Below, one piece after another: positions 17,121 through 24,640 of a DNA stretch of 28,846 nt. The notes beneath the pieces are model-generated. The model was not told the origin of the DNA. It saw only the letters and a list, made by a program, of their open reading frames with translations, and made no database searches. The stretch comes from CAVQBP01 sp964448105 (GTDB lineage: Bacteria; Bacteroidota; Ignavibacteria; Ignavibacteriales; Ignavibacteriaceae). Numbering within the stretch: the stretch's first letter is position 1; the number at the start of each line of letters is the position of its first letter. The translations under genes and the position numbers were made by a program. The DNA lies in contig CAYUVK010000062.1 of NCBI GenBank assembly GCA_964448105.1, forward strand, positions 1 through 28,846. The letters run 5' to 3'.

Positions 17121-18326
17121 TTAAGTTCTATAACTTGAATTAATTCTTATATACCCTTCTGAAAAGTCGCAAGTCCACCATGTCGAAGATTCTTCACCTT
17201 CGTCAAGGTCAACCGAGACCGTTACCTTTTCTTTATTTAAGAGTTTTTTAGCTTCTTCCTCATTAAAATTCACATTGTAATTCGGTTCAAGAATTTTCAT
17301 ATCATCAAATTTTATTGATACTTTTTCAGGGGTAAAATCAACACCGCTGTTTCCTGCAACAGAAAGAATTCTTCCCCAATTTGCGTCATTTCCGTTCATT
17401 GCGGTTTTAAATAAAGGTGAATTGGCAACTGCCCTGGCAATTGTGTCGGCATCTTTTTTTGTCTTGGCATTATTTACAGAAATAGTAATTAACTTTGTTG
17501 CACCTTCACCATCGGCAGCAATTGCTTTTGCCATTTCCTGGCAAATTGCGAGAAGAGCAGAATAAAAATTATTGTAATCTTCTGTGTTTTCTTTTATTTC
17601 GATTCCGGAAAATCCATTCTCCAGAAGAATAACCATATCATTAGTACTAGTTTCGCCATCAACAGAAATCTTATTAAAAGAATTATCAACGGTAGAGCTC
17701 AATAATTTTTGAAGTACCGGTTGTTCAATTGAAGCATCGGTTGCAAGGAAAGCCAGCATAGTAGCCATGTGAGGCATTATCATTCCGCTGCCTTTGCAAA
17801 TTCCACCGATTGTCACTTCACCTTTCGCTAATTTCACTTTAACTGCAAAAGATTTTTTCTTAAGATCGGTTGTTAGAATTGCTTCTGCTGCATCAAGACC
17901 ACCATCTCCTGATAAATAATTTTGTATTTCGTTAATACCGGACTTTAATTGTTCCATCGGCATCTGCTTTCCTATAACACCCGTTGAACTTATTATAACT
18001 TCAGAAGGATTTATAGATAATTTTTTTGCACAGTAAGATTGAGAATCCAATGCATTACTAAATCCCGTTGTTCCCGTACAAGCATTAGCGTTACCGGAAT
18101 TGACTAATATAGCTTTAACTTTATTTTGCTGTTTAATAATATTCTTTGAAATTACTAAAGGAGCTGCTACTACTTTATTTAATGTAAAGGTTCCGGCTAC
18201 ATTGCAAGGGACTTCCGAAAAAATTAAAGCAAGATCTTTCTTTTCTTTTTTTATCCCGCAGTTAATTCCTGCTGCTTTTATTCCGTTTACAGAAGTAACT
18301 GAACCGTTATTAATAAACTGAAACAT
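17121..18326 (-). CDS. argJ: glutamate N-acetyltransferase (bifunctional ArgJ type)
   Basis: ArgJ transfers the acetyl group from N-acetylornithine to glutamate, recycling acetyl groups in the cyclic arginine pathway. Some members also use acetyl-CoA and so start the pathway. The 401-residue precursor contains KGSGMIMPHMATMLAF; autocleavage before Thr189 (MA|TML) would give alpha and beta chains, with Thr189 as nucleophile. SVDGETSTNDM and the C-terminal GEGATK and NDANWGRI blocks are also characteristic. The ATG at 18326 lies within the end of argC (17-base overlap). I see no separate argA here, which fits either a cyclic pathway fully carried by ArgJ or an argA elsewhere; sequence alone does not tell whether this ArgJ is mono- or bifunctional. 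Confidence 0.96.
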   Translation of the reverse strand: MFQFINNGSVTSVNGIKAAGINCGIKKEKKDLALIFSEVPCNVAGTFTLNKVVAAPLVISKNIIKQQNKVKAILVNSGNANACTGTTGFSNALDSQSYCAKKLSINPSEVIISSTGVIGKQMPMEQLKSGINEIQNYLSGDGGLDAAEAILTTDLKKKSFAVKVKLAKGEVTIGGICKGSGMIMPHMATMLAFLATDASIEQPVLQKLLSSTVDNSFNKISVDGETSTNDMVILLENGFSGIEIKENTEDYNNFYSALLAICQEMAKAIAADGEGATKLITISVNNAKTKKDADTIARAVANSPLFKTAMNGNDANWGRILSVAGNSGVDFTPEKVSIKFDDMKILEPNYNVNFNEEEAKKLLNKEKVTVSVDLDEGEESSTWWTCDFSEGYIRINSSYRT

Positions 18327-19344
18327 TTTTTAACTCCTTTTTCAATAACCCGGCTGTCTCATCCCATCCATATAATTTATTCATATTTTGAAAAGCCTGA
18401 CCGGAAGCACCTTTTACCAAATTATCAATTGCTGTGGTTATAATTATTACTTTTTCTTTTATTGAAATATTTATATCGCAAAAATTAGTATCGACAACCC
18501 ATCTTAATTCAGGAGGAAAATTTCTAATTCTTACGAATGGCGAATTTGCGTAGCTGTTTTTATACATTTCAATCACTTCTTCATGATTAACTGTATCATT
18601 TAAATGAATAGATGATGTAACATAAATTCCTTTTGAAACCGGCAGCAAATGAGTAGTAAAAGAAAAAGGAGAATGAAAACCATTCTTAAATAACTGCTGC
18701 AAGATTTCAGGTTCATGTCTATGCTGATTAACATTATAAGCTTTTACATTTCCATCCATTTCAGAAAGGAGAAGTTCAGGCTTAGGACTTTTTCCGGCAC
18801 CGCTTGTACCTGAATATGCAGAACAACTAACACTTAAAATATTATCAGCAAAATTAGGAAGTAATGGAAGCAATGAAAGCAAAGTTGCAGTTGGATAACA
18901 GCCAGGATTTGCAATAAGCTGTACGTGCTCATAATTAGTTTTTGAATAATCTGCTAATCCGTACACTTTTGATTTAAGAAGATAAGGAGATGTATGTGTA
19001 TATTTATACCATTGGATATAAAGTTCTTCATAATCCAACCGGTAGTCGCCACCTAGATCAATTACATACTTATTATTGGAAATTAAATTCGGTACATATT
19101 TTAATGCTTCACCATGAGGCAAAGCAATAAAATATAAATCATGCTCAAGTGAAATATTATTAATCGATTCTATAACAATATTTTCACTATAACCGATCAA
19201 ATCAGGAAATATTGAATATAGATTTTCACCAGCACTACTGTTTGCATATATCTGAAAATTTTTAACGAACGGATGAGAAAGACAATATTTCACTAACTCT
19301 TTCCCCGTATATCCTGTGCCGCCTATAATACCTATTGATATCAT
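18310..19344 (-). CDS. argC: N-acetyl-gamma-glutamyl-phosphate reductase
   Basis: This NADPH-dependent dehydrogenase reduces N-acetylglutamyl phosphate to the semialdehyde. The 344-residue protein begins with the dinucleotide-binding GIIGGTGYTGKEL and has the catalytic Cys149 in ANPGCYPTATLL. The LPHG segment and a C-terminal NLVKGASGQAFQNMN block complete the family signature. The start ATG at 19344 has a weak GAGA upstream. It is the first gene of the arginine cluster (argC-J-B-D-R-G-H); its promoter at 19497-19527, a structured leader of about 150 bases and an ARG box at 19585-19602 lie upstream. Confidence 0.97.
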   Translation of the reverse strand: MISIGIIGGTGYTGKELVKYCLSHPFVKNFQIYANSSAGENLYSIFPDLIGYSENIVIESINNISLEHDLYFIALPHGEALKYVPNLISNNKYVIDLGGDYRLDYEELYIQWYKYTHTSPYLLKSKVYGLADYSKTNYEHVQLIANPGCYPTATLLSLLPLLPNFADNILSVSCSAYSGTSGAGKSPKPELLLSEMDGNVKAYNVNQHRHEPEILQQLFKNGFHSPFSFTTHLLPVSKGIYVTSSIHLNDTVNHEEVIEMYKNSYANSPFVRIRNFPPELRWVVDTNFCDINISIKEKVIIITTAIDNLVKGASGQAFQNMNKLYGWDETAGLLKKELKNVSVY

Positions 19345-19407
19345 AATTATCTCTGTGTTTAAAATGTTTGTAAAATAAAAAGGTCAATTAATGGAAAAGA
19401 TGTATTA

Positions 19408-19491
19408 TTACCCCACATGGGGGCGGATGGATGTTAGCATTAGGTTTCTAATACTTAAAGGAGAAAAGATATTTTTAATTGTAAAATTCAT
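19408..19491 (-). promoter_or_regulatory. possible argC leader ORF and hairpins
   Basis: Downstream of the predicted argC promoter, a 27-codon frame runs from ATG (19491) to TAA (19408). It starts at or within a base or two of the predicted transcript start, so it would be leaderless. It ends ...LTSIRPHVG and has two arginine codons. Two hairpins overlap it: a stem TTAGCATTAG/CTAATACTTAA at 19434-19458 and a GC-rich CCCC/GGGG stem at 19411-19423, which pairs the last codons just before the stop. This layout is reminiscent of a leader-peptide attenuator, but there is no proper U-tract after the GC stem, so the role is speculative. Confidence 0.3.
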
Positions 19492-19496
19492 TGCTT

Positions 19497-19527
19497 CAAA
19501 TGTATAAAAACAAAAAAGTTTTGTCAA
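19497..19527 (-). promoter_or_regulatory. promoter of the arginine operon
   Basis: On the minus strand a perfect TTGACA (complement of 19522-19527) is separated by exactly 17 bases from TACATT (complement of 19499-19504). The -10 element extends to TACATTTG, which also fits the Bacteroidota TAnnTTTG consensus. Transcription would begin near 19491, about 148 bases before the argC start. It is the best promoter match in the window. Confidence 0.65.
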
Positions 19528-19584
19528 GATTTTTTTGTATAAAATTACATATTTTTTTCTAAAATTGTATTTAATCATATTATT

Positions 19585-19602
19585 AATGAATAAATATTCA
19601 TT
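19585..19602. promoter_or_regulatory. ARG box (ArgR operator)
   Basis: The 18-mer AATGAATAAATATTCATT fits the E. coli-type ARG box consensus wnTGAATwwwwATTCAnw at every fixed position. The symmetry extends to 10-bp arms (19583-19604). A much weaker similar sequence follows after two bases (about 19605-19622, 6 of 10 fixed positions), in keeping with the paired boxes bound by the ArgR hexamer. The site lies about 60 bases upstream of the argC -35 element and about 130 bases before the sensor kinase start, so it could act on either gene. argR itself is encoded in the downstream operon. Confidence 0.75.
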
Positions 19603-19727
19603 AAAATTAAATTATTTTAATTTTGTTTATAAAAATTCATCAAACAGCTACAAACTTATCTTATTATATTTACATTGTTTTATATTTTTTTAAGCTTTAA
19701 TTTTTTCGTAATACCATTACAAGGAAA

Positions 19728-22700
19728 ATGATAAAGTATATTAATAAAATATCTTCAATTCTACTTTCACTAATATTTTGTACAAGTTTAATATCTGCAC
19801 AGAGTAATAATTATAACTTTAAAAGACTAGGTATCGAAGACGGACTTTCACAAAGCACTATCAACTGCATTACCCAGGATAAAGAAGGATATATGTGGTT
19901 TGGTACCGCTAACGGTTTAAATAAGTATGACGGGTACAGTTTTAAAATTTTTACAAATAATCCGTATGATTCAACATCAATTTCAGATAATAGTATAACT
20001 TCCTTTTTAGAAGATAAACAGGGAAACTTTTGGATTGGTACAATTAAGGGCATATTAAATAAGTATAATAGAAGTACAAGTTCATTTACCCGTTTTAACA
20101 CTAAAAATATTAAGAGTCCAATACCGGCCCAGGAAAATGAATATTATGATTATCCTATAATTTTTTCCCGGAATGATAATAATTCAATTACAACCATTGC
20201 CGAAGATAATCAAAATAATTTATGGCTTGGAACATGGGGAAAAGGTCTTTTAATTTTTAATAAGGACACAAAGACTATCAAGCAGTATTATTATAATTCC
20301 AATGATCCTAATAGTCTGAGTTATAACAGAATAATGAAAATATTAATTGACAAGGAAGGAAACGTTTGGATTGGTACTTTTGGCGGAGGATTAAATAAAG
20401 CAGTAGAAAATTCTGAATTTTATTCTAAGGAAAATGAAAAGAACCGTTATAACAAGTTAATATTTGTTCATTATAAAAATAATCCATCAAATAAATATTC
20501 CTTAAATGATGATAAAATTACTACCCTATTCGAAGATCAAAACAGTAATATTTGGATTGGTACTTATAACGGAGGTTTAAATAAATTACCGGCAGATGAA
20601 AAATCTCTTTCTCCCCAAAAAGCAAGATTTGTTCATTATACTAAAAATGAAAACAATTGGAACAATATTGGGAATAACTCCATTATGGCTATCCTAGAAG
20701 ACAAACAGGATTGTTTATGGTTAGGAACATTCGGAGGTGGATTAACTAAATTCGATATGGGGAAAAATATCTTTACTCATTTTAAACATGAACCTCTTAA
20801 TGAAAATTCATTAGCCGGGAATGATGTTATATCTCTCTGCGAAGATGCATCTGGAATTATTTGGGCCGGTACACACCTTGGAGAAGGAATAACCAAGCTC
20901 GAAATGAGTAAAGTAAAATTCGGACAAATTAAAAACGAACCTGCCAACAATAACAGCTTAAGCGATGATGTAGTTTGGGCTATTTATAAAGATGGATCCA
21001 AGAATCTTTGGATTGGAACTTATAGGGGAGGATTAAATAAATATGATTTAAAGAATAATAAGTTTTATCATTATTTCCACAATCCTTCAGATCCTTTTAG
21101 TATAAGCGGTAACCATATTAGAGCAATAACTAAAGATAAATTCGGCAATTTTTGGATTGGGACATATAGCGGGGGTTTAGATAAATTTAATCCGAAATCC
21201 GGGAAATTTATTTCATACAAACATAATCCTATAGATCCAACAAGTATAGGAGCAAACCAGGTACAGGATATCTATATTGATTCAAGTTCAAATGTGTGGC
21301 TTGCTACTTTTACAGGCGGCTTAAATAGATTTAAACTTACAAATCCAAATAATAATAAAATTGAGTTTGAGCATTTTACAAACAATCCTTCAGACCCCCG
21401 TAGTCTAAGTGACAATAGAGTTTATACACTTTTTGAAGACAGGGAGGGAACACTTTGGGTCGGTACTTTTGGCGGAGGGTTAAATAAATTCAATAAAAAA
21501 AATAAAAGTTTTATACACTACATGAATGATCCTTCCGATAATTCTAGTTTAAGCGATAATAGAATATTGTCAATATTTGAAGATTCAAACGGGACTTTAT
21601 GGATTGGTACTTATGGCGGCGGGTTAAATAAACTGGATAGAAAGACCGGCAAATTTTATCGATACAAAAAAAAGAATGGTTTAAACTGTGATGTTGTTTA
21701 TGGCATTCTGGAAGATAACAAAAAAAATTTGTGGATGAGCAGTGACAACGGCATTTACAGATTTAATATCATAAATAATAATAATATTGCTCATTATGAT
21801 TTACAGGACGGTTTACAAAGCATTGAATTTAGCGGCGGTGCATACTTTAAAGCCAAAGACGGTGAAATGTTTTTCGGAGGAATTAACGGCTTAAATTATT
21901 TTTATCCTGATAGTGTACGTAATAACCCTTACATCCCGCCAATTGTAATTACTTCAATTGAAGTTTTTAATAAACCGTTAATGGGAGAAAAACGAGAAAT
22001 AACTTTATCTTATGATAGAAATTTTATTTCGTTTGAATTCGCAGCATTGGATTATTCTAACCCGGAAGATAATCACTATGCATACAGATTAGCCGGGCTA
22101 GAAAATGAATGGCATTATGTTGATGCAAATTATAGAATCGCTAACTATACAAATTTATCACCGGGCAAATATAAGTTCATTGTTAAAGGCTCCAATAATG
22201 ATAGGGTATGGAATTCAAAAGGTATATATGTAGATATTAATATACTTCCTCCATTTTGGAAAACCTGGTGGTTTATTATATTATGTCTTTTATTTAGCGG
22301 TTTGATTATTTACTATCTGAGTACAATCAGAATAAAAAATCTTTTGGCTATAGAAAGATTAAAGACCAAGCTTGCTGCTGATCTTCATGATAATATTGGA
22401 ACGGGCCTGACCGAAATTTCTATTTTAAGTGAACTTGCGGAAACAAAATTAAACGGCAATTCAGCTAATCATCATGATGAATTAAAAAAAATTAGTGAGA
22501 AAGCAAGGCAACTGGTCGACAGCATGAGTGATATTGTCTGGGTTGTAAACCCTAAAAAAGATTCTCTCTATGATTTGATCATACGATTAAAAGATTCTTA
22601 TAGTGATTTTCTCCAGTCAATTGGAATAAGGTTCAAGACTTCAAATTTGGAAAAGCTTGAAAATATAAAGCTTCCTATGGAATACAAACAAAATCTTTAC

Positions 22701-23000
22701 TTAATTTTTAAAGAAGGTATTAATAACTGCATTAAACATAGCAGATGCAAAAATATTTTCTTGGAAGCTAATATACAAGGAGATTTAATTGAAATTAAAT
22801 TACTAGATGATGGTATTGGTTTCATCTGGAATAAAGAAAATATCGGCAATGGATTATATAATATGAAGCGCCGTGCCAAAGTAATTGGAGGAAACATTGA
22901 ATGGAAAGAGAATTCCGGGAGCGGTACTATTATATATTTTCGTGGTAAAGTCGGAAATATGAATAAACTCCAATTCATCATTAATAAAAAGGCTTTATGA
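19728..23000 (+). CDS. two-propeller sensor histidine kinase (Reg_prop, Y_Y_Y, HisKA_3, HATPase)
   Basis: This 1090-residue membrane sensor probably binds an extracytoplasmic ligand and phosphorylates the response regulator encoded next. A signal peptide (first 24 residues, cut after ISA) is followed by about 14 copies of an ED..G.LWIGTFGGGLNKF-type motif up to about residue 720, enough for two seven-bladed propellers. A Y_Y_Y domain follows at about 755-835, then one membrane helix at about 845-865. The cytoplasmic part has a HisKA_3 dimerisation domain with phospho-acceptor His887 in DLHDNIGTG and an ATPase domain (FKEGINNCIKHS, DDGIGF, GNGLYNMKRRA). It differs from hybrid HTCS proteins in lacking a fused receiver and AraC domain. 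The start ATG has AAGGAAA upstream. The stop overlaps the next start (ATGA). The ligand is unknown. Confidence 0.92.
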   Translation: MIKYINKISSILLSLIFCTSLISAQSNNYNFKRLGIEDGLSQSTINCITQDKEGYMWFGTANGLNKYDGYSFKIFTNNPYDSTSISDNSITSFLEDKQGNFWIGTIKGILNKYNRSTSSFTRFNTKNIKSPIPAQENEYYDYPIIFSRNDNNSITTIAEDNQNNLWLGTWGKGLLIFNKDTKTIKQYYYNSNDPNSLSYNRIMKILIDKEGNVWIGTFGGGLNKAVENSEFYSKENEKNRYNKLIFVHYKNNPSNKYSLNDDKITTLFEDQNSNIWIGTYNGGLNKLPADEKSLSPQKARFVHYTKNENNWNNIGNNSIMAILEDKQDCLWLGTFGGGLTKFDMGKNIFTHFKHEPLNENSLAGNDVISLCEDASGIIWAGTHLGEGITKLEMSKVKFGQIKNEPANNNSLSDDVVWAIYKDGSKNLWIGTYRGGLNKYDLKNNKFYHYFHNPSDPFSISGNHIRAITKDKFGNFWIGTYSGGLDKFNPKSGKFISYKHNPIDPTSIGANQVQDIYIDSSSNVWLATFTGGLNRFKLTNPNNNKIEFEHFTNNPSDPRSLSDNRVYTLFEDREGTLWVGTFGGGLNKFNKKNKSFIHYMNDPSDNSSLSDNRILSIFEDSNGTLWIGTYGGGLNKLDRKTGKFYRYKKKNGLNCDVVYGILEDNKKNLWMSSDNGIYRFNIINNNNIAHYDLQDGLQSIEFSGGAYFKAKDGEMFFGGINGLNYFYPDSVRNNPYIPPIVITSIEVFNKPLMGEKREITLSYDRNFISFEFAALDYSNPEDNHYAYRLAGLENEWHYVDANYRIANYTNLSPGKYKFIVKGSNNDRVWNSKGIYVDINILPPFWKTWWFIILCLLFSGLIIYYLSTIRIKNLLAIERLKTKLAADLHDNIGTGLTEISILSELAETKLNGNSANHHDELKKISEKARQLVDSMSDIVWVVNPKKDSLYDLIIRLKDSYSDFLQSIGIRFKTSNLEKLENIKLPMEYKQNLYLIFKEGINNCIKHSRCKNIFLEANIQGDLIEIKLLDDGIGFIWNKENIGNGLYNMKRRAKVIGGNIEWKENSGSGTIIYFRGKVGNMNKLQFIINKKAL

Positions 23001-23632
23001 TAAAAGTTGCTATAGTTGAAGATAACAATACTATTCGAGAAGGATTAGCCGCCTTAATAAACGGCACAGAAGGATATACTTGTGTTGGAGCATATTCAAC
23101 ATCGGAAAAATTTTTACAGCAAATCCCTCTAACTAAAATTGATGTAGCCCTGATGGATATAGGTTTACCGGGAATGAACGGAATTGAAGCTTTAAAAAAA
23201 GCTCGTGAACTGAATCCGGATTTAAATATTCTGATGCTTACAATTTATGAGGAAAGTGAAGTTGTATTCGAGGCTCTTTGTGCGGGTGCCTGTGGATATC
23301 TCGTAAAAAAGACTCCCCCATCCAGGCTTCTTGAGGCAATAAAAGATATTTACGAAGGGGGATCTCCGATGAGCTCCCAAATCGCAAGGCAGGTCATTAC
23401 CGAATTTCAAAAAGAAAAAACTGCTATTGATAATAGCGAATATTCCCTATCTAACCGGGAAAAAGAAGTTCTAAATCTGCTTTCAAATGGAAAAAGTTAT
23501 CAGGAAATTGGAGAAAAACTATTTATTAGTGTTGATACTGTCAGGCATCATATTAGAAATATCTATAGAAAGTTGCATGTTCATTCACAATCGGAAGCAG
23601 TAGCTAAAGCGATTAGAAAAAAGATAATTTAA
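22997..23632 (+). CDS. NarL/FixJ-family response regulator
   Basis: This 211-residue cytoplasmic transcription factor is the likely partner of the preceding kinase. The receiver domain (about 1-120) has the acidic pair Glu8/Asp9, phospho-acceptor Asp54 in LMDIGLPGMNG, and the conserved Lys in LVKKTPP. A linker leads to a LuxR-type helix-turn-helix (about 150-207) with LSNREKEVLNLLSNGKSYQEIGEKLFISVDTVRHH. The ATG overlaps the kinase stop in the ATGA arrangement, and AAGG sits inside the kinase's last codons, so the two are translationally coupled. HisKA_3 kinases pair with NarL-type regulators, which supports the match. Target genes cannot be read from the sequence; the small genes downstream are candidates. 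Confidence 0.94.
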   Translation: MIKVAIVEDNNTIREGLAALINGTEGYTCVGAYSTSEKFLQQIPLTKIDVALMDIGLPGMNGIEALKKARELNPDLNILMLTIYEESEVVFEALCAGACGYLVKKTPPSRLLEAIKDIYEGGSPMSSQIARQVITEFQKEKTAIDNSEYSLSNREKEVLNLLSNGKSYQEIGEKLFISVDTVRHHIRNIYRKLHVHSQSEAVAKAIRKKII

Positions 23633-23770
23633 TTCTGTTAAATATACTACATAAACATGTAGCTCCCCTATCCATTTTATCACAATCATTTAATTATTAC
23701 AGCATATTTATGCACTTGATATAGAAAGTCAAATTTTGAAATATTAATATAAATTTTGGGAGAAGGTATA

Positions 23771-24040
23771 ATGGAAGAATTAAAAATCAAAGAGTTCGAA
23801 AATAATCCTCTTAGTGATTTAATTAATAATGAAATTTATAACCTCCTAAAAAGTAAAGGTTTATTTAATGAAACTTCATTAAGAGACAGACTTATAAGAA
23901 AACGATTTAAATCGTTAAGAATAAAAAAATATAGGGTAAGTGATGCAATAGATATAATTAGACAGGACTACCCTTACTTGCAATTTGAGACTATTAGAAA
24001 AATAGTACATCATCCGCCAAAGATTAAAAAGTTTGATTGA
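23771..24040 (+). CDS. small hypothetical protein, HTH-like C-terminus
   Basis: I do not recognise this 89-residue basic protein. The frame can begin at a TTG (23756), but the ATG at 23771 has a clear GGGAGAAGG ribosome site just upstream. The N-terminal third is acidic; the C-terminal half is rich in Lys and Arg and predicted helical. Its last 40 residues (from LIRKRF through YPYLQFETIRKIVHH) align with the next small protein, sharing IRK.F, an Ala-hydrophobic helix, a Tyr and a T[IV]xxIV end. This looks like a compact helix-turn-helix. It lies 138 bases after the response regulator and could be under its control. The function is unknown. Confidence 0.6.
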   Translation: MEELKIKEFENNPLSDLINNEIYNLLKSKGLFNETSLRDRLIRKRFKSLRIKKYRVSDAIDIIRQDYPYLQFETIRKIVHHPPKIKKFD

Positions 24041-24072
24041 CTGAGAATTTTAAATTCATAGGTGCAAGGGTT

Positions 24073-24261
24073 ATGGAGGCAGGGAAACAGAGAAAATATA
24101 AAGCAAATGAAAAGCTATTAAAAAGGAATGATGATATCCGGAAAGAATTCCAGCAGATGAAAAGAGAAGGGATTAAAAACAGAGAAGCCCTGATTGTACT
24201 TGCTGATAAATATTTCCTTTCGGAGCATACTGTAAATTCAATTGTATATTCAGATAATTGA
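24073..24261 (+). CDS. small hypothetical protein, HTH-like, related to its upstream neighbour
   Basis: This 62-residue basic protein has a lysine-rich start (GKQRKYKANEKLLKR) and a helix-turn-helix-like end (ALIVLADKYFLSEHTVNSIVY). The segment from DIRKEF onward resembles the matching part of the preceding small protein, so the two are probably tandem relatives. A TTG at 24037, overlapping the upstream stop, would add 12 residues. The ATG at 24073 with AAGGG a few bases before is the better start. Such small HTH proteins may bind DNA or regulate neighbours. No further family can be named. Confidence 0.55.
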   Translation: MEAGKQRKYKANEKLLKRNDDIRKEFQQMKREGIKNREALIVLADKYFLSEHTVNSIVYSDN

Positions 24262-24384
24262 TAATATCCGTATAAATATATACATCATTTTTTTAGATGT
24301 TTGATATTAATCATACCCCTAAAGCAAAATCACAGCAAATGATTTTTTTCTTAATAATCTTTGAGAAAAAAGTTAGAGGGACAA

Positions 24385-24627
24385 ATGTATCTTAAAAATA
24401 AATATATCTCCAAAAGAGCTATAGAGTACTACAATAGAGGTGATTTCAAATTCAGATTAAAACAATATGAATTTGCAATCAAAGATTATAATAAAGCAAT
24501 AGAGATTTCACCTGAATTTGCTGAAGCATATTTTAAACGGGGAGAATCAAAATCTTTAATGAATAATCATCCTGAAGCTGTAAAAGATTATAATACAGCT
24601 ATTGATATTATTCTTAATAAATATTAA
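24385..24627 (+). CDS. small tetratricopeptide-repeat protein
   Basis: The 80-residue protein is built of about two TPR units. The first is AIEYYNRGDFKFRLKQYEFA, continuing into IKDYNKAIEISPE; the second is FAEAYFKRGESKSLMNNHPE, continuing into AVKDYNTAIDI. It has the usual Tyr, Gly and Ala-x-Pro positions. TPR units form helical hairpins that bind other proteins. The ATG at 24385 has an AGAGGG ribosome site upstream; a TTG at 24361 in frame has none. It has no signal peptide. It is short for a TPR protein and could be a remnant of a longer one or a small adaptor. It ends four bases from the stop of the convergent hydrolase gene. Confidence 0.65.
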   Translation: MYLKNKYISKRAIEYYNRGDFKFRLKQYEFAIKDYNKAIEISPEFAEAYFKRGESKSLMNNHPEAVKDYNTAIDIILNKY

Positions 24628-24640
24628 ATATTTATTTAAG
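24613..24640. repeat. AT inverted repeat spanning two convergent stop codons
   Basis: A perfect 10-bp inverted repeat with a one-base centre (AATAAATATT at 24616-24625 and AATATTTATT at 24627-24636) continues, after one unpaired T, into CTT/AAG at its ends. It includes the stop codon of the plus-strand TPR gene (24625-24627) and that of the minus-strand hydrolase gene (24632-24634). It could act as a weak two-way transcript end, though it has no GC pairs in the core. It may be only a consequence of the AT-rich composition. Confidence 0.4.

Larger units (their letters stand above)
19345..19727. other. divergent control region between argC and the sensor kinase gene
   Basis: These 383 very AT-rich bases separate two divergently read genes. 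From left to right they hold the argC leader with two predicted hairpins (19411-19423 and 19434-19458), a strong minus-strand promoter (19497-19527), and a perfect ARG box (19585-19602) with a weak second copy beside it. Then comes the plus-strand leader of the kinase gene, whose ATG at 19728 is preceded by AAGGAAA. I could not identify a convincing plus-strand promoter. No protein gene other than a possible 27-codon leader is seen. Confidence 0.7.

Noticed and set aside
19605..19622. Second full ARG box beside the perfect one
   Set aside because: Only about 6 of 10 fixed positions match, and the region is so AT-rich that this is expected by chance. It is kept only as a weak companion in the box entry.
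19728..21760. Recurrent DNA similarity inside the kinase gene as a separate repeat element
   Set aside because: The repetition is explained by the protein's propeller blades (WIGT..GGLNK) and is in frame throughout.
23647..23662. CTACAT/ATGTAG inverted repeat after the response regulator as a terminator
   Set aside because: Only a 6-bp stem and no following T-run. It may have a minor role but cannot be supported as a terminator.
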